DNA of 64,000 bases from VRUE01 sp036266075. Its GTDB lineage: Bacteria; Actinomycetota; Thermoleophilia; Solirubrobacterales; 70-9. The translations under genes and the position numbers were made by a program. This document shows, in pieces, positions 7,738-16,362 of the stretch. The DNA lies in assembly GCA_036266075.1 (NCBI GenBank), contig DATANV010000006.1:310001-374000 (forward strand), read 5' to 3'. Every line of letters begins with the position of its first letter. Positions within the stretch are counted from its first letter, which is position 1. The notes beneath the pieces are model-generated. The model worked only from the letters and a program-made list of their open reading frames with translations, was not told the origin of the DNA and did no database searches.

Positions 7738-8705
7738 TGGCGGCGGCGATCGTCGTCGAGAACCTGCAGCGCGCCTTCGACGACGTGCTGGCCGTCCAAG
7801 GGGTCGACCTCGAGGTCGGCGAGGGCGAGATCTACGGCTTCCTCGGCCCCAACGGCGCCGGCAAGACGACCACGGTGCGAATGCTGACCACGCTGCTGCT
7901 GCCGACCGGCGGCCGCGCGGTTGTCGCCGGTCACGACGTCGTCGGCGAGGCGCGGGCGGTCCGGGCCTCGATCGGCGTCGCCCTGCAGGAGGCGGCGCTC
8001 GACCCGCTGATGACCGGCCGCGAGCTGATCCGCCTGCAGGCCACCCTGCAGGGCCTGCCCAGCGCCGAGGGCAAGCGCCGGGCCGACGATCTGCTGGTGC
8101 GTGTCGACCTGGCGGACGCGGCGGACCGGCGCGTCGGCACCTACTCGGGGGGCATGCAGCGGCGGCTCGATCTGGCCGCGGCCCTCGTCCACGAGCCGCG
8201 CGTCCTCTTCCTCGACGAGCCGACCACCGGCCTCGACCCGGTCAGCCGCAAAACGATCTGGGAGGAGGTGCGGGCTCTGAACGACGAGGGAACGACGGTC
8301 TTCCTCACGACTCAGTATCTGGAGGAGGCCGACCAGCTGGCCGACAACGTCGGCATCATCGACAGCGGCCGGCTTGTCGCAGAGGGCACCCCGGGCTCGC
8401 TCAAAGCCGAACTCGGCCACCCCCACCTCCGCCTGCAGCTCGAGGAGGGCTCTATCGCCGAGGCGGAGGAGATCTGCGGCCGCATCGGCCCGCTGCTGCC
8501 GCCGGTCGACGGCAAAACGCTCCTGGTCGAGGTCGAGAACGGAGCCGGCGACATCCCGCGCGTGGTCCGGGCGCTCGACGAGGCCGGGATCGAGGTCGCC
8601 TCGCTGGAGCTGGTCCACCCCACCCTCGACGACGTCTTCGTCGCCAAGACCGGCTACCACCTCGAGCATGAGGAGAATGGCGACGAGGAGGCAGTCGAGG
8701 CATGA
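7737..8705 (+). CDS. ABC exporter ATPase, DrrA type
   Basis: The 322-aa nucleotide-binding subunit of a drug/lipid ABC-2 exporter. Walker A (GPNGAGKTT), the signature (YSGGMQRRLD), Walker B (VLFLDEP) and the D-loop (TTGLD) are all intact, followed by an H-loop-region glutamine in LTTQYLEEAD where DrrA-type ATPases often differ. A C-terminal domain of about 90 residues follows, as in DrrA. The start ATG shares one base with the amidase stop. The stop overlaps the first permease start (ATGA). Confidence 0.92.
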   Translation: MAAAIVVENLQRAFDDVLAVQGVDLEVGEGEIYGFLGPNGAGKTTTVRMLTTLLLPTGGRAVVAGHDVVGEARAVRASIGVALQEAALDPLMTGRELIRLQATLQGLPSAEGKRRADDLLVRVDLADAADRRVGTYSGGMQRRLDLAAALVHEPRVLFLDEPTTGLDPVSRKTIWEEVRALNDEGTTVFLTTQYLEEADQLADNVGIIDSGRLVAEGTPGSLKAELGHPHLRLQLEEGSIAEAEEICGRIGPLLPPVDGKTLLVEVENGAGDIPRVVRALDEAGIEVASLELVHPTLDDVFVAKTGYHLEHEENGDEEAVEA

Positions 8706-9487
8706 GCGGGCTCGTAGTAAACGCCCGAGTCGTGCGGGCGCTCGGCATGCGCTCGATCCGCCAGACCTTTCGCCGCCCGCAGCTGATGGCGCCGATCCTG
8801 GTCTTCCCCACCCTGCTGCTGGCGGTCCAGACCGGCGGCGCGGGAGGCGCCGTCAACCTGCCCGGCTTCCCGCCCGTTCAAAGCTTCCTGCAGTTCATGC
8901 TCGCCGGGGCGATGATGCAGTCCCTGATGCTCGCCGGCAACAGCGGCGGCATCGCCCTCGCCGTCGACATCGAGATGGGCTTCACCGACCGCCTCTTCGC
9001 AGCGCCGATCTCGCGCTTCACGATCGTCCTCGGGCGACTGGTCGGGACCGCGGCGCTGGGCCTCTTCGCCTCGCTCTGGTTCCTCGCGATCGGCCTCGTC
9101 TTTGGCGCGCACATCGAGGCCGGCGTCGCCGGAGTGCTGATCGCGATCGTCCTGGTCACCTCGGCGGCGATGGCGGTCGGCGGAATCGGCGCGGCGATCG
9201 CCCTGCGCACCGGCAGCGCCAGCGTCGTCCAGGGCTTCTTCCCGCTGGTTCTCGTCGTCCTCTTCCTCTCCTCCGCCTTCTTCCCGGTTGGGCTGATGAT
9301 CCAGCCGGCGAAGGCGATCGCCGAATACAACCCGCTGAGCTTCATCGTCGAAGGGATCCGCGAGCCGATCATCGCCGGCATCGACCCTGCCGACACCCTC
9401 TACGCGGTGCTGGCGATCGCCGGCATCGTCGCGCTCGGGCTGGCACTCAGCGCCCGCGCCCTGCGCCACCGACTGCGGGTCGGCTGA
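8702..9487 (+). CDS. ABC-2 exporter permease, first copy
   Basis: A 261-aa membrane protein with about six hydrophobic helices, typical of DrrB/ABC-2 permeases. It carries the conserved FTDRLFAAPISR loop after the second helix and the PLSFIVEGIR segment before the last helices. It overlaps both neighbours by a few bases, consistent with a fixed-stoichiometry complex of one ATPase and two permeases. The exported compound is unknown. Confidence 0.88.
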   Translation: MSGLVVNARVVRALGMRSIRQTFRRPQLMAPILVFPTLLLAVQTGGAGGAVNLPGFPPVQSFLQFMLAGAMMQSLMLAGNSGGIALAVDIEMGFTDRLFAAPISRFTIVLGRLVGTAALGLFASLWFLAIGLVFGAHIEAGVAGVLIAIVLVTSAAMAVGGIGAAIALRTGSASVVQGFFPLVLVVLFLSSAFFPVGLMIQPAKAIAEYNPLSFIVEGIREPIIAGIDPADTLYAVLAIAGIVALGLALSARALRHRLRVG

Positions 9488-10278
9488 TGGAAGCCGCAGC
9501 CGCACCGCCGAGCTGGCGCGCGAACCTCGCGACGATCGCGGCGCTGATGGCGCGGGCGCGCAACGAGCTGCTTCGCGTGCCGGGAGCGGCGATTCCCGGG
9601 GTGCTGGCCCCGACCATCTTCTTTCTCGGGCTGAACGGGGTCTTCGGCGCGCTGACTCAGCTGAACGGCTTCACCACGGGCAATTACGAGAGCTTCATCG
9701 TCCCCGTCAGCATGCTGCAGGGCGCCGGCTTCACCGGCGCGGCCGCCGGGGTAAACCTCGCCCGCGACTACGAACAGGGCTGGGTCGACCGGCTGCTCGT
9801 CTCGCCGGCGCCGCGCTGGGTTCTGCTGGCCGGCACGGTGCTCGCCGCCAGCGCCCGGGCGCTGATCCCGGCGACGTCCGTATTCATCGTCGCGCTCCTG
9901 CTCGGCGCCGACTTCCCCGGCCTCGGCGGGCTCCTCGTCGCCTTCTTCATGGTCGCCGCGATGGCCGCCGTCGCCGCCTGCTGGGGCTCGATGCTCGCCC
10001 TGCGCTTCAAGAGCCAGTCGGCGGCGCCGCTGATGCAGGCCGGGATGCTGGCGCTGATCTTCCTCACCCCCGCCTACGCGCCGCTGGCGCTGCTGCAGGG
10101 CTGGCTCCACGACATCGCCCGGCTGAACCCGGTGACCCAGGTGGTCGACGCGACCCGCCAGGGCTTCGTCGGCTCGGTGACCTGGGCCGAGACCTGGCCG
10201 GGCCTGCTCGCCATCGCCGCACTCCTGATCCTCCTCGGCGCCCTCGCCCTGCGTGAGATGCGCCGAACCGCCGCCTGA
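9487..10278 (+). CDS. ABC-2 exporter permease, second copy
   Basis: A 263-aa paralogue of the preceding permease with the same six-helix plan. It has the matching loop (YEQGWVDRLLVSPAPR) and end motif (LNPVTQVVDATRQGF). Its ATG shares one base with the preceding stop (TGATG). It ends six bases from the convergent infA stop. Together with the two genes upstream it would form a heterodimeric exporter. Confidence 0.88.
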   Translation: MEAAAAPPSWRANLATIAALMARARNELLRVPGAAIPGVLAPTIFFLGLNGVFGALTQLNGFTTGNYESFIVPVSMLQGAGFTGAAAGVNLARDYEQGWVDRLLVSPAPRWVLLAGTVLAASARALIPATSVFIVALLLGADFPGLGGLLVAFFMVAAMAAVAACWGSMLALRFKSQSAAPLMQAGMLALIFLTPAYAPLALLQGWLHDIARLNPVTQVVDATRQGFVGSVTWAETWPGLLAIAALLILLGALALREMRRTAA

Positions 10279-10284
10279 GGGCGA

Positions 10285-10503
10285 CTATTTGTACCGGTAC
10301 GTGATCCGACCTCTGTCGAGGTCGTAAGGCGAGAGCTCGATCTTCACCCGGTCGCCGGGCAGGATGCGGATGTAATGGCGGCGCATCTTGCCGGAGATGT
10401 GGCCGAGAACCTCGTGGTCGTTGTCGAGCTTGACGCGGAACATCGTGTTCGGGAGGGCCTCGGTGATCTCGCCCTCCATCTCGATCTTCTCCTCTTTGCC
10501 CAT
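10285..10503 (-). CDS. infA: Translation initiation factor IF-1
   Basis: A 72-aa S1/OB-fold protein that binds the ribosomal A site during initiation. It reads MGKEEKIEMEGEITEALPN and includes the hallmark GHISGKMRRHYIRILPGD and RGRITYRYK segments, matching full-length IF-1 end to end. A longer frame runs upstream to 11112, but that extension is a shadow of the cca gene on the same strand. infA sits away from the usual ribosomal-protein operon, 28 bp downstream of the cca-like gene. Confidence 0.97.
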   Translation of the reverse strand: MGKEEKIEMEGEITEALPNTMFRVKLDNDHEVLGHISGKMRRHYIRILPGDRVKIELSPYDLDRGRITYRYK

Positions 10504-10531
10504 GCGGCGAGGAGCGTATCCGAACCCCGGA

Positions 10532-11950
10532 TCAGCCGCGCAAGCGGCGTGCCAGGGCAACCGCATCCTCGCGGCTCGCGATCTCGCCGGCGTACTGGGC
10601 GGCCTCCAGCTCGCCGAGCAGCTCGCCCACCTGCGGCCCCGTTTCGATGCCGAGCTCGGCCGCCAGCTCGTCGCCACGCAGCAGCGGCTGCGGCGGGCCG
10701 TCGCGACGCCAGTCGAGGGCGGCGGCGAGCATCTCGCGGGCGAGGCGCAGGTGGGCCTCGATCGCCTCCTCCGTCGCAAAGGGGCCGCTGCCTCGCGCCG
10801 ACAGCCGGTCGGCGACGGTGAGCAGGGTGACGTCGGCGGCGACCGGCTCAGTGGCGCGCAGGTACTCGTGGACACGGCGCGCCGGCAGCGGCGCCTCGTG
10901 GACCATGAAGCCGAGCCGCAGGTGGTGCAGGGTGAGGGCGCGCAGGTGAGCGGTGAGCCGGCGGCTCGCCCGCAGGCGAGTGCAGATGCCGGCGACGATC
11001 TCCGCCCCGACGCTGTCATGGCCGATGAAGGTGACGTAGCCGTCGCGCTCGCCGCGGGTCGCGGGCTTGCCGATGTCGTGCAGCAGGGCGCCGAAGCGCA
11101 GCGCCGTGCCATGGCTCATCTCGTCGGCCAGCGGCGCGTCTAGGAGCGCCCGCGCATCGGCCGCGCGCTCGCCGGCGAAGCGGTCCAGCTCGCGCTCGAC
11201 CTCGAGCGCGCGCTCGAGCACCGCCAGGGTGTGCCCGTACACGTCCAGATGATGGTTGGGTCCCTGCTCGACGCCGCGCAACGCCTCCAGCTCGGGCAGC
11301 ACGACCGCGGTCAGGCCGAGGTCGTCGAGCAGCCCGACGCCGCGCAGCGGGTCCGGGCCGCCGAGTAGCTGCCGCAGCTCGGCGAGCTGGCGCTCGCCAG
11401 CCGGCTCGGCAGCGCGCGCCGCTTCGCGCCGGGCGAGGGCGGCGGTCTCGGGCTCGACTTCGAGGGCGAGGTTGGCGGCGAGGCGGGCAGCGCGCAGCAG
11501 CCGCAGCGGATCGGCAGCGAAGCTGCCCTCGCCGACGACCCGCAGTTGGCGACGACCGAGGTCGGCCAACCCCCCGAACGGGTCGATCGGATCGCCACCG
11601 GCGAGCGGCACGGCGACGGCTCCGAGCGTGAAGTCGCGCGCCCCGAGGTCGACCTCGATCGTCTCGCCGCGAAGCGCCGTGGCGTCGAGCTGCCAGGCTC
11701 CGTCGGAGGCAACCGCCCGCCAGGTCGCAAACTCGGCCGAGAGCTCGAAGGCGTGGCCGCCCCCCTCGCGCGCGACGGCTTTCGCCGCCGCCGCCGGGTC
11801 GCCGACCAGGGCCAGGTCGAGATCGGTGACCTCGCGCCCGAGCGCGGCGTCGCGCACCGCCCCGCCGACGATCCAGACCTGAGCATCGCCGAGCGCGCGC
11901 CGTGCCAAGCCGACGATCGGCGCGGCGGCGAGGCGCTCGCCGATGCTCAC
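10532..11950 (-). CDS. cca: tRNA nucleotidyltransferase/poly(A) polymerase with HD domain
   Basis: A 472-aa class II nucleotidyltransferase that adds or repairs the tRNA CCA end. The N-terminal head has VGGAVRD and the metal-binding DLDLAL pair, then the DFT and PLRLLRAARLAA elements of the neck. An HD phosphohydrolase domain follows (LLHDIGKP near 288, with HLR..LHH downstream). It starts at a GTG overlapping the alr stop (GTGA). CCA-adding versus poly(A) or A-adding activity cannot be told from the sequence alone. Confidence 0.9.
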   Translation of the reverse strand: MSIGERLAAAPIVGLARRALGDAQVWIVGGAVRDAALGREVTDLDLALVGDPAAAAKAVAREGGGHAFELSAEFATWRAVASDGAWQLDATALRGETIEVDLGARDFTLGAVAVPLAGGDPIDPFGGLADLGRRQLRVVGEGSFAADPLRLLRAARLAANLALEVEPETAALARREAARAAEPAGERQLAELRQLLGGPDPLRGVGLLDDLGLTAVVLPELEALRGVEQGPNHHLDVYGHTLAVLERALEVERELDRFAGERAADARALLDAPLADEMSHGTALRFGALLHDIGKPATRGERDGYVTFIGHDSVGAEIVAGICTRLRASRRLTAHLRALTLHHLRLGFMVHEAPLPARRVHEYLRATEPVAADVTLLTVADRLSARGSGPFATEEAIEAHLRLAREMLAAALDWRRDGPPQPLLRGDELAAELGIETGPQVGELLGELEAAQYAGEIASREDAVALARRLRG

Positions 11951-13056
11951 GCCTCGACCCTCGGCACCCGCGCCGAGATGCCGCAGGTGACCTCGTAGTT
12001 GATCGTGCCGAGGCGGGCGGCAACCTCCTCGGCACGGATCTCCTCAGCCCCCTGGGAGCCGATCAAAACCGCCTCGGCGCCCGGCTCGACGCTCGTCTCC
12101 GGGCCGAGGTCGATCGTCACGTTGTCCATCGAGACCGTGCCGACCAGCGGGTAGCGGCGACCGCCGACCAGCACCTCGGCGTTGTTGGAGAGGCCGCGCC
12201 GCACCCCATCGCCATAGCCGAGCGGCAGCACGCCGACGCAGGTCGGGCGCTCCGCCCGCCAGGTGCGGCCGTAGCCCGCACTGTCTCCGGCGGCAAAGCG
12301 CTTCACGTCGGCGACGTAGGAGTGCAGCGCGAGCGCCGGCCGCAGGCCGCGCTCGGCCGGATCTCCCTGGAAGGGGTCGAGCCCGTAGACGGCGACCCCG
12401 CAGCGGACCATGTCGAAGTGCGAGCGGCGGTCGCGGAAGACGGCGGCGCTGTTGGCCGCATGGACCGTTATTCCCGGCAGCTCGGCCCGCGCCGCGGCGG
12501 CCACCTCGCCGAAGCGGTCGAGCTGCTCCTCAAAGTAAGCCGAATCCGGCTCGTCGGCGGTCGCCAGGTGAGTCCAGACGCCGGCCGGCTCGAGGTCCGG
12601 ACTCTCGGCGCAGGCGCGCAGCAGGGCCAGCACCTCGGCCGGATCGCGGTTGCCGAGCCTCCCCATGCCGCTGTCGTGCTTGACGTGTACGCGAGCGGGG
12701 CGGCCCTGAGCGCGGGCCCGAGCGGCGACGAGGTCGAGGAAGCCGCCACGCCAGACAGCGACCTCCGAGCCCGCCGCCAGCGCCGTGTCCAGCTCGACGG
12801 GGCTGAGGGCCCCCATCGTCAACAGGGGCACGTGGGCGAGGCGCCTGCCGATCGGCTCCGCCTCGCTCGCCGTCGCCACCGCGAGCCTCGTCGCGCCGCC
12901 GGCAAGCACCGCCTCGGCACAGGCGTCCGCGCCGTGACCGTAACCGTCGGCCTTGACGACGGCGCAGAGCTCCGCCTCCTCCCCCAGCTCGGCCTTCAAC
13001 CGCGCGCAGTTGTCGCGCACCGCGCCGAGGTCGATCCGGGCGACCGCCCGCGCCAC
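11947..13056 (-). CDS. alr: Alanine racemase
   Basis: A 369-aa PLP enzyme that makes D-alanine for peptidoglycan. Lys35 in AVVKADGYGHG binds PLP, and the catalytic Tyr lies in SAGYGRTWRAERP near 264. The C-terminal beta domain ends with VTCGISARVPR. It starts at a GTG that shares a base with the stop of the CBS-domain gene (TAGTG) and overlaps the cca start. The order NAD(P)HX repair, CBS, alr, cca is compact, and alr next to the NnrD/E gene is common in bacteria. Confidence 0.96.
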   Translation of the reverse strand: MARAVARIDLGAVRDNCARLKAELGEEAELCAVVKADGYGHGADACAEAVLAGGATRLAVATASEAEPIGRRLAHVPLLTMGALSPVELDTALAAGSEVAVWRGGFLDLVAARARAQGRPARVHVKHDSGMGRLGNRDPAEVLALLRACAESPDLEPAGVWTHLATADEPDSAYFEEQLDRFGEVAAAARAELPGITVHAANSAAVFRDRRSHFDMVRCGVAVYGLDPFQGDPAERGLRPALALHSYVADVKRFAAGDSAGYGRTWRAERPTCVGVLPLGYGDGVRRGLSNNAEVLVGGRRYPLVGTVSMDNVTIDLGPETSVEPGAEAVLIGSQGAEEIRAEEVAARLGTINYEVTCGISARVPRVEA

Positions 13057-13514
13057 TACTCGACGAGCGCGGCGAGCGCGTCGGCCCGCGAGACCAGACC
13101 GGCGAGGCGGCCTTCGCCGTCGACCACGGGCAGGTGGTTGTGGTGCGTTTCGGCGATCGTCTTCGCGACCGTCTCGGCGTCGTCGTCGACGCGGGCGACG
13201 ACCGGGTCGGCGCTCATCAGCTCGGCGACCTTGGTCGCGAAGGCCTTCTCGAGGCGCTCCTCGAAGCCCTTCATCGAGCCGACGAAGACGACCCCGCCCA
13301 TGATGTTGAAGTAGTGCGGCAGGTGCAGGTCCGCTTCCTCGTCGCCGAGCACCAGGTCGGACTCGCTGACGATGCCGATCACGTGGCGTTCCTCGTCGAC
13401 GACCGGGATCGCGCCCTTGTCGGTGCGCGCGAGCAGCTCGATCGCGTTGCGAGCGTCTGCATCGGGCGAGACGGCCGGCACCTCGGCGTCCATGATCTCG
13501 GCGGCGGTCTTCAT
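13056..13514 (-). CDS. CBS-domain pair protein
   Basis: A 152-aa protein made of two CBS motifs (about 5-55 and 85-150), with a linker containing HYFNIMGGVVFVG. Stand-alone CBS pairs bind adenosyl ligands and act as energy or nucleotide sensors. The target is unknown. It starts ATG 10 bp after the NAD(P)HX gene stop and abuts alr by one base, so it is probably cotranscribed with both. Confidence 0.88.
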   Translation of the reverse strand: MKTAAEIMDAEVPAVSPDADARNAIELLARTDKGAIPVVDEERHVIGIVSESDLVLGDEEADLHLPHYFNIMGGVVFVGSMKGFEERLEKAFATKVAELMSADPVVARVDDDAETVAKTIAETHHNHLPVVDGEGRLAGLVSRADALAALVE

Positions 13515-13524
13515 CTTGGCGAGC

Positions 13525-15045
13525 CTATTCGACGGGCGCGCGGGGGGACATCCCCGCCGGAATCGACTCGATCACGTCGCTGGCGATCACCGACTCGGCG
13601 GCGCCGATCCGGGTGGCAGCGGCGCGGGCGGCGCGGGCGTGGACGAGCACCCCGGCGCAGGTGGCCGCGAATGGCTCGAGGCCGCGGGCGAGCAGCGCCG
13701 CGACGATCCCGGAGAGGACGTCGCCGGTGCCAGCCGTGGCGAGCGCCGGCGCCGAAAGCGCGTTGACCGCCACCCGCTCGCCGTCGGTGACGATCGTGTC
13801 GTCGCCCTTGAGGACGACAATCGCCTCAGCCTCGCGGGCCGCCTCGCGGGCGGAGGAGAGCCGGTGGGTGCCGACCTCCTCCGCGGAGCGACCGAGCAGG
13901 CGGCCGAGCTCGCCGGCGTGCGGGGTCAGCACGGTTGGCGCCTCGCGAGCGGCGATCCGCGGCAACTCGCCGGCGAAGGCGTTGAGCCCGTCGGCGTCGA
14001 GGACGAGCGGCGCGGCGATCTGCGAGAGCGCCGCGCGCGCCAGCTCGACCGAGCCGGGGTCGCGGCCAAGACCCGGTCCGAGCACGCCGGCGGCGGCGCG
14101 CTCGAAGACCCGCAGCAGGGGCTTCAGCGAAGCGGGCGCGAGATAGCCGTCGCCGCCCGGGCAGCCGACCGACATCACCTCCGGCTGGCCCTGCTCGAAG
14201 ATCGGCTCGAGGTCGGCGGGCACGGCGACGGTCGCGTAGCCGGCACCGGCCCTGATCGCCGCCCGCGAGGACATCTGCACAGCGCCGGTCAGCCCGCGCG
14301 AGGCGCCGGCGATCGCCACCTGGCCGGAGCTGAACTTGGTCGACCGGGGACCGCGCCGCGGCGCCAGCTCGAGCACCGCGGGCTCGATCGTGCCGGCCAC
14401 CGGCTGGCCCGGCTCCCCCGCCGGGATGCCGATCGGCGCGACCCGCAGCCGGCCGGTGCGCCACTTGCCGGGAGCGACGAGGTGGCCGACCTTTGCGGCG
14501 TGGAAGCTGACGGTGACGTCGGCCTCGACAGCCGTTCCCCCCACCTCACCGCTGGACGCGTCGACACCCGAGGCGACGTCGCAGGCGACGACCGGCGCCC
14601 CACAGGCGCCGATCGCCTCGATCGCCGAGCGTGCCGGCTGCCGCGGCTCGCCGGCAAAGCCGGTGCCGAAGATCGCATCGACAACGGCGCCGGAGTCGGC
14701 CAGTCGGGCAGCGATGTCCTCGCCGGCCTCCGCCGCCGCGAAGCGCTCCAGGTTGGCCGCCGCGTCGCCGCTCAGCTCGCCGGCTGGCCAGAGCAGCAGC
14801 GCCTCGACCTCATAGCCCATCTCCGCCAGGTGCCGAGCCGCGACCAGGCCGTCGCCGGCGTTGTTGCCCTTGCCGCAGACGACTCGCACCGGACCCTCCA
14901 GCGCCACCTCGGCAACGGCCTCGCCCACCGCCCTGCCAGCGTTCTCCATCAACTCCAGCGAGGGAACCCCGATCTCCTCGATCGCCCAGCGATCTATCGC
15001 CCGCATGCCTGCGGCGTCGTACAGCGGCTGCAGCCAGGGCTCCAC
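13525..15045 (-). CDS. nnr: Bifunctional NAD(P)H-hydrate epimerase / ADP-dependent dehydratase
   Basis: A fused metabolite-repair enzyme of 506 aa that restores NAD(P)H from its hydrated forms. The N-terminal YjeF domain (about 1-210) has the CGKGNNAGDG and DVASGVD motifs; the C-terminal ribokinase-like domain has GAGYATVAV, PGLG, LDADGLN, TPHAGE and the catalytic ATAGTGDVLSG. The GTG start at 15045 has only a weak ribosome-binding site; ATG at residue 14 (MRAIDRWA) is an alternative. It leads the minus-strand operon with the CBS protein, alr and cca. Confidence 0.95.
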   Translation of the reverse strand: MEPWLQPLYDAAGMRAIDRWAIEEIGVPSLELMENAGRAVGEAVAEVALEGPVRVVCGKGNNAGDGLVAARHLAEMGYEVEALLLWPAGELSGDAAANLERFAAAEAGEDIAARLADSGAVVDAIFGTGFAGEPRQPARSAIEAIGACGAPVVACDVASGVDASSGEVGGTAVEADVTVSFHAAKVGHLVAPGKWRTGRLRVAPIGIPAGEPGQPVAGTIEPAVLELAPRRGPRSTKFSSGQVAIAGASRGLTGAVQMSSRAAIRAGAGYATVAVPADLEPIFEQGQPEVMSVGCPGGDGYLAPASLKPLLRVFERAAAGVLGPGLGRDPGSVELARAALSQIAAPLVLDADGLNAFAGELPRIAAREAPTVLTPHAGELGRLLGRSAEEVGTHRLSSAREAAREAEAIVVLKGDDTIVTDGERVAVNALSAPALATAGTGDVLSGIVAALLARGLEPFAATCAGVLVHARAARAAATRIGAAESVIASDVIESIPAGMSPRAPVE

Positions 15046-15133
15046 TGGCGAGAGCCTAGCCCTGTCGTCCCGTCGACTCGGAAAATCGGCTGCGGCAAGT
15101 CGGAATATGCCTGCAATTGGGGCAGATGATGAA

Positions 15134-15186
15134 TTGATAGTTACAAAATGTCACGGATTACGAGACTATGATATTTTCTAAATGTC
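15134..15186 (+). promoter_or_regulatory. AT-rich promoter region of the fic gene with a short direct repeat
   Basis: About 50 bp of AT-rich DNA stands out sharply from the surrounding GC-rich sequence. It contains TTGATA (15134), TTACAA (15141), TATGAT (15167) and TATTTT (15172). The octamer AAATGTCA occurs twice (about 15146 and 15181), the second copy touching the start codon. There is no ribosome-binding site, so the message may be leaderless. Regulator unknown; autoregulation by the Fic protein's C-terminal helix-turn-helix-like part is a guess. Confidence 0.5.
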
Positions 15187-16362
15187 ATGATCTTCGGGAC
15201 CCCCGAGCTCCGCGAGGACGAGAACGATGTCCTCGACCTGCTCGCGACCGAGCGGGGGCGCCTACGGGACCGCGTCGCCGAGCCGCGACGATGGGGCGGA
15301 ACGCTGCGCCGCATGTCCTTTGCACGGGCCGTGCAGGGGTCCAACAGCATCGAGGGATACAACGCCTCTCTCGACGACGTCGTGGCAGCCGTGGAGGGCG
15401 AGCCGACGCTGGGAGCTGACGAGGAGACCCAGCACGCACTGGCCGGCTATCGCGACGCGATGACCTATGTCCTGCAGATCGCCGGCGACGAACGGCTCGA
15501 GGTCGACGAGGGCCTGCTCAAGAGCCTGCACTTCATGATGATCAAGTACGACCTCGCGAAGAACCCTGGACAGTGGCGTCCCGGCGATATCTACGTACGC
15601 AACGACGAAAGCGGGGAGATCGTCTACCAGGGACCTGCGAGCGAGGAAATCCCAGAGTTGATCGCGGCGATGTTGCTCGACCTCAAACGCGACGCGGGGC
15701 CAGTGCTCGTCAAGGCCGCGATGGCCCATCTGAACCTCGTTCTGATTCACCCGTTCAGCGACAGCAACGGTCGCATGGGCCGCTGCCTGCAAACTCTGCT
15801 CCTGGCGCGCGATCGGGTATTAGCTCCGGTCTTCTCCAGCATCGAGGAGTTCCTCGGTCGTAACACCGAGGCCTATTACCAGGTGCTCACCGACGTCGGT
15901 GCAGGCTCCTGGCATCCGGAGCGAGATGCACGCCCATGGATTCGATTTTGCCTGCGTGCTCACCACATGCAGATACGCACGATGCTGCGTCGTCGGGAGG
16001 AGATCGAGCAGCTCTGGAATGCCTGCGTCTCCCTGGCAGAAGGCAACAAACTTCCCGAACGCTGCGCGGCAGCGATCATGGATTCTGCCTACGGCTTGCG
16101 CATCCGCAGGGCCAGCTACCAATCCTCTGTGGAGGCAGTTGCGGGCGAGGAGATCAGCGAGCAGACGGCGTCCCGCGATCTGATGTCGATGGTGAGCGTG
16201 GGATTGCTCGAGCCGGTTGGAGAGCGGCGCGCACGCTACTACCTCGCCGGTGAGGCCGCGCGTGAAAAGTGGAGAGAGATTCGCGCGGCTCGGCCACCGA
16301 AAACGAAAGACGACCCCTTCGCCCTCGTGCGCGAGCGACGGCAGCTCAGCCTGAAGACTTGA
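15187..16362 (+). CDS. Fic-family AMP transferase with N-terminal inhibitory helix
   Basis: A 391-aa Fic/DOC protein, predicted to transfer AMP (or another nucleotide part) onto a protein hydroxyl. The core motif is HPFSDSNGRMGR (188-199), with the catalytic His188 and the ATP-binding Asn194 and Arg residues. Its second Gly is replaced by Ser193 relative to the consensus. An inhibitory S-x-x-x-E-G motif lies at Ser52-Gly57 (SNSIEG), which places it in class II, with autoinhibition inside the same chain. The C-terminal third (about 285-380) looks like a winged helix (SEQTASRDLMSMVSVGLLE). No antitoxin gene is adjacent. It abuts the convergent DUF3352 gene exactly. Confidence 0.9.
   Translation: MIFGTPELREDENDVLDLLATERGRLRDRVAEPRRWGGTLRRMSFARAVQGSNSIEGYNASLDDVVAAVEGEPTLGADEETQHALAGYRDAMTYVLQIAGDERLEVDEGLLKSLHFMMIKYDLAKNPGQWRPGDIYVRNDESGEIVYQGPASEEIPELIAAMLLDLKRDAGPVLVKAAMAHLNLVLIHPFSDSNGRMGRCLQTLLLARDRVLAPVFSSIEEFLGRNTEAYYQVLTDVGAGSWHPERDARPWIRFCLRAHHMQIRTMLRRREEIEQLWNACVSLAEGNKLPERCAAAIMDSAYGLRIRRASYQSSVEAVAGEEISEQTASRDLMSMVSVGLLEPVGERRARYYLAGEAAREKWREIRAARPPKTKDDPFALVRERRQLSLKT

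Noticed and set aside
10285..11112. A 275-residue form of infA
   Set aside because: IF-1 is 72 aa in all bacteria, and the extra sequence is a shadow of the cca gene.
13533..13560. GCGGGG...CCCCGC hairpin at the end of the NAD(P)HX gene
   Set aside because: The arms are only 6 bp and fall in the coding sequence; not distinguishable from GC-rich background.
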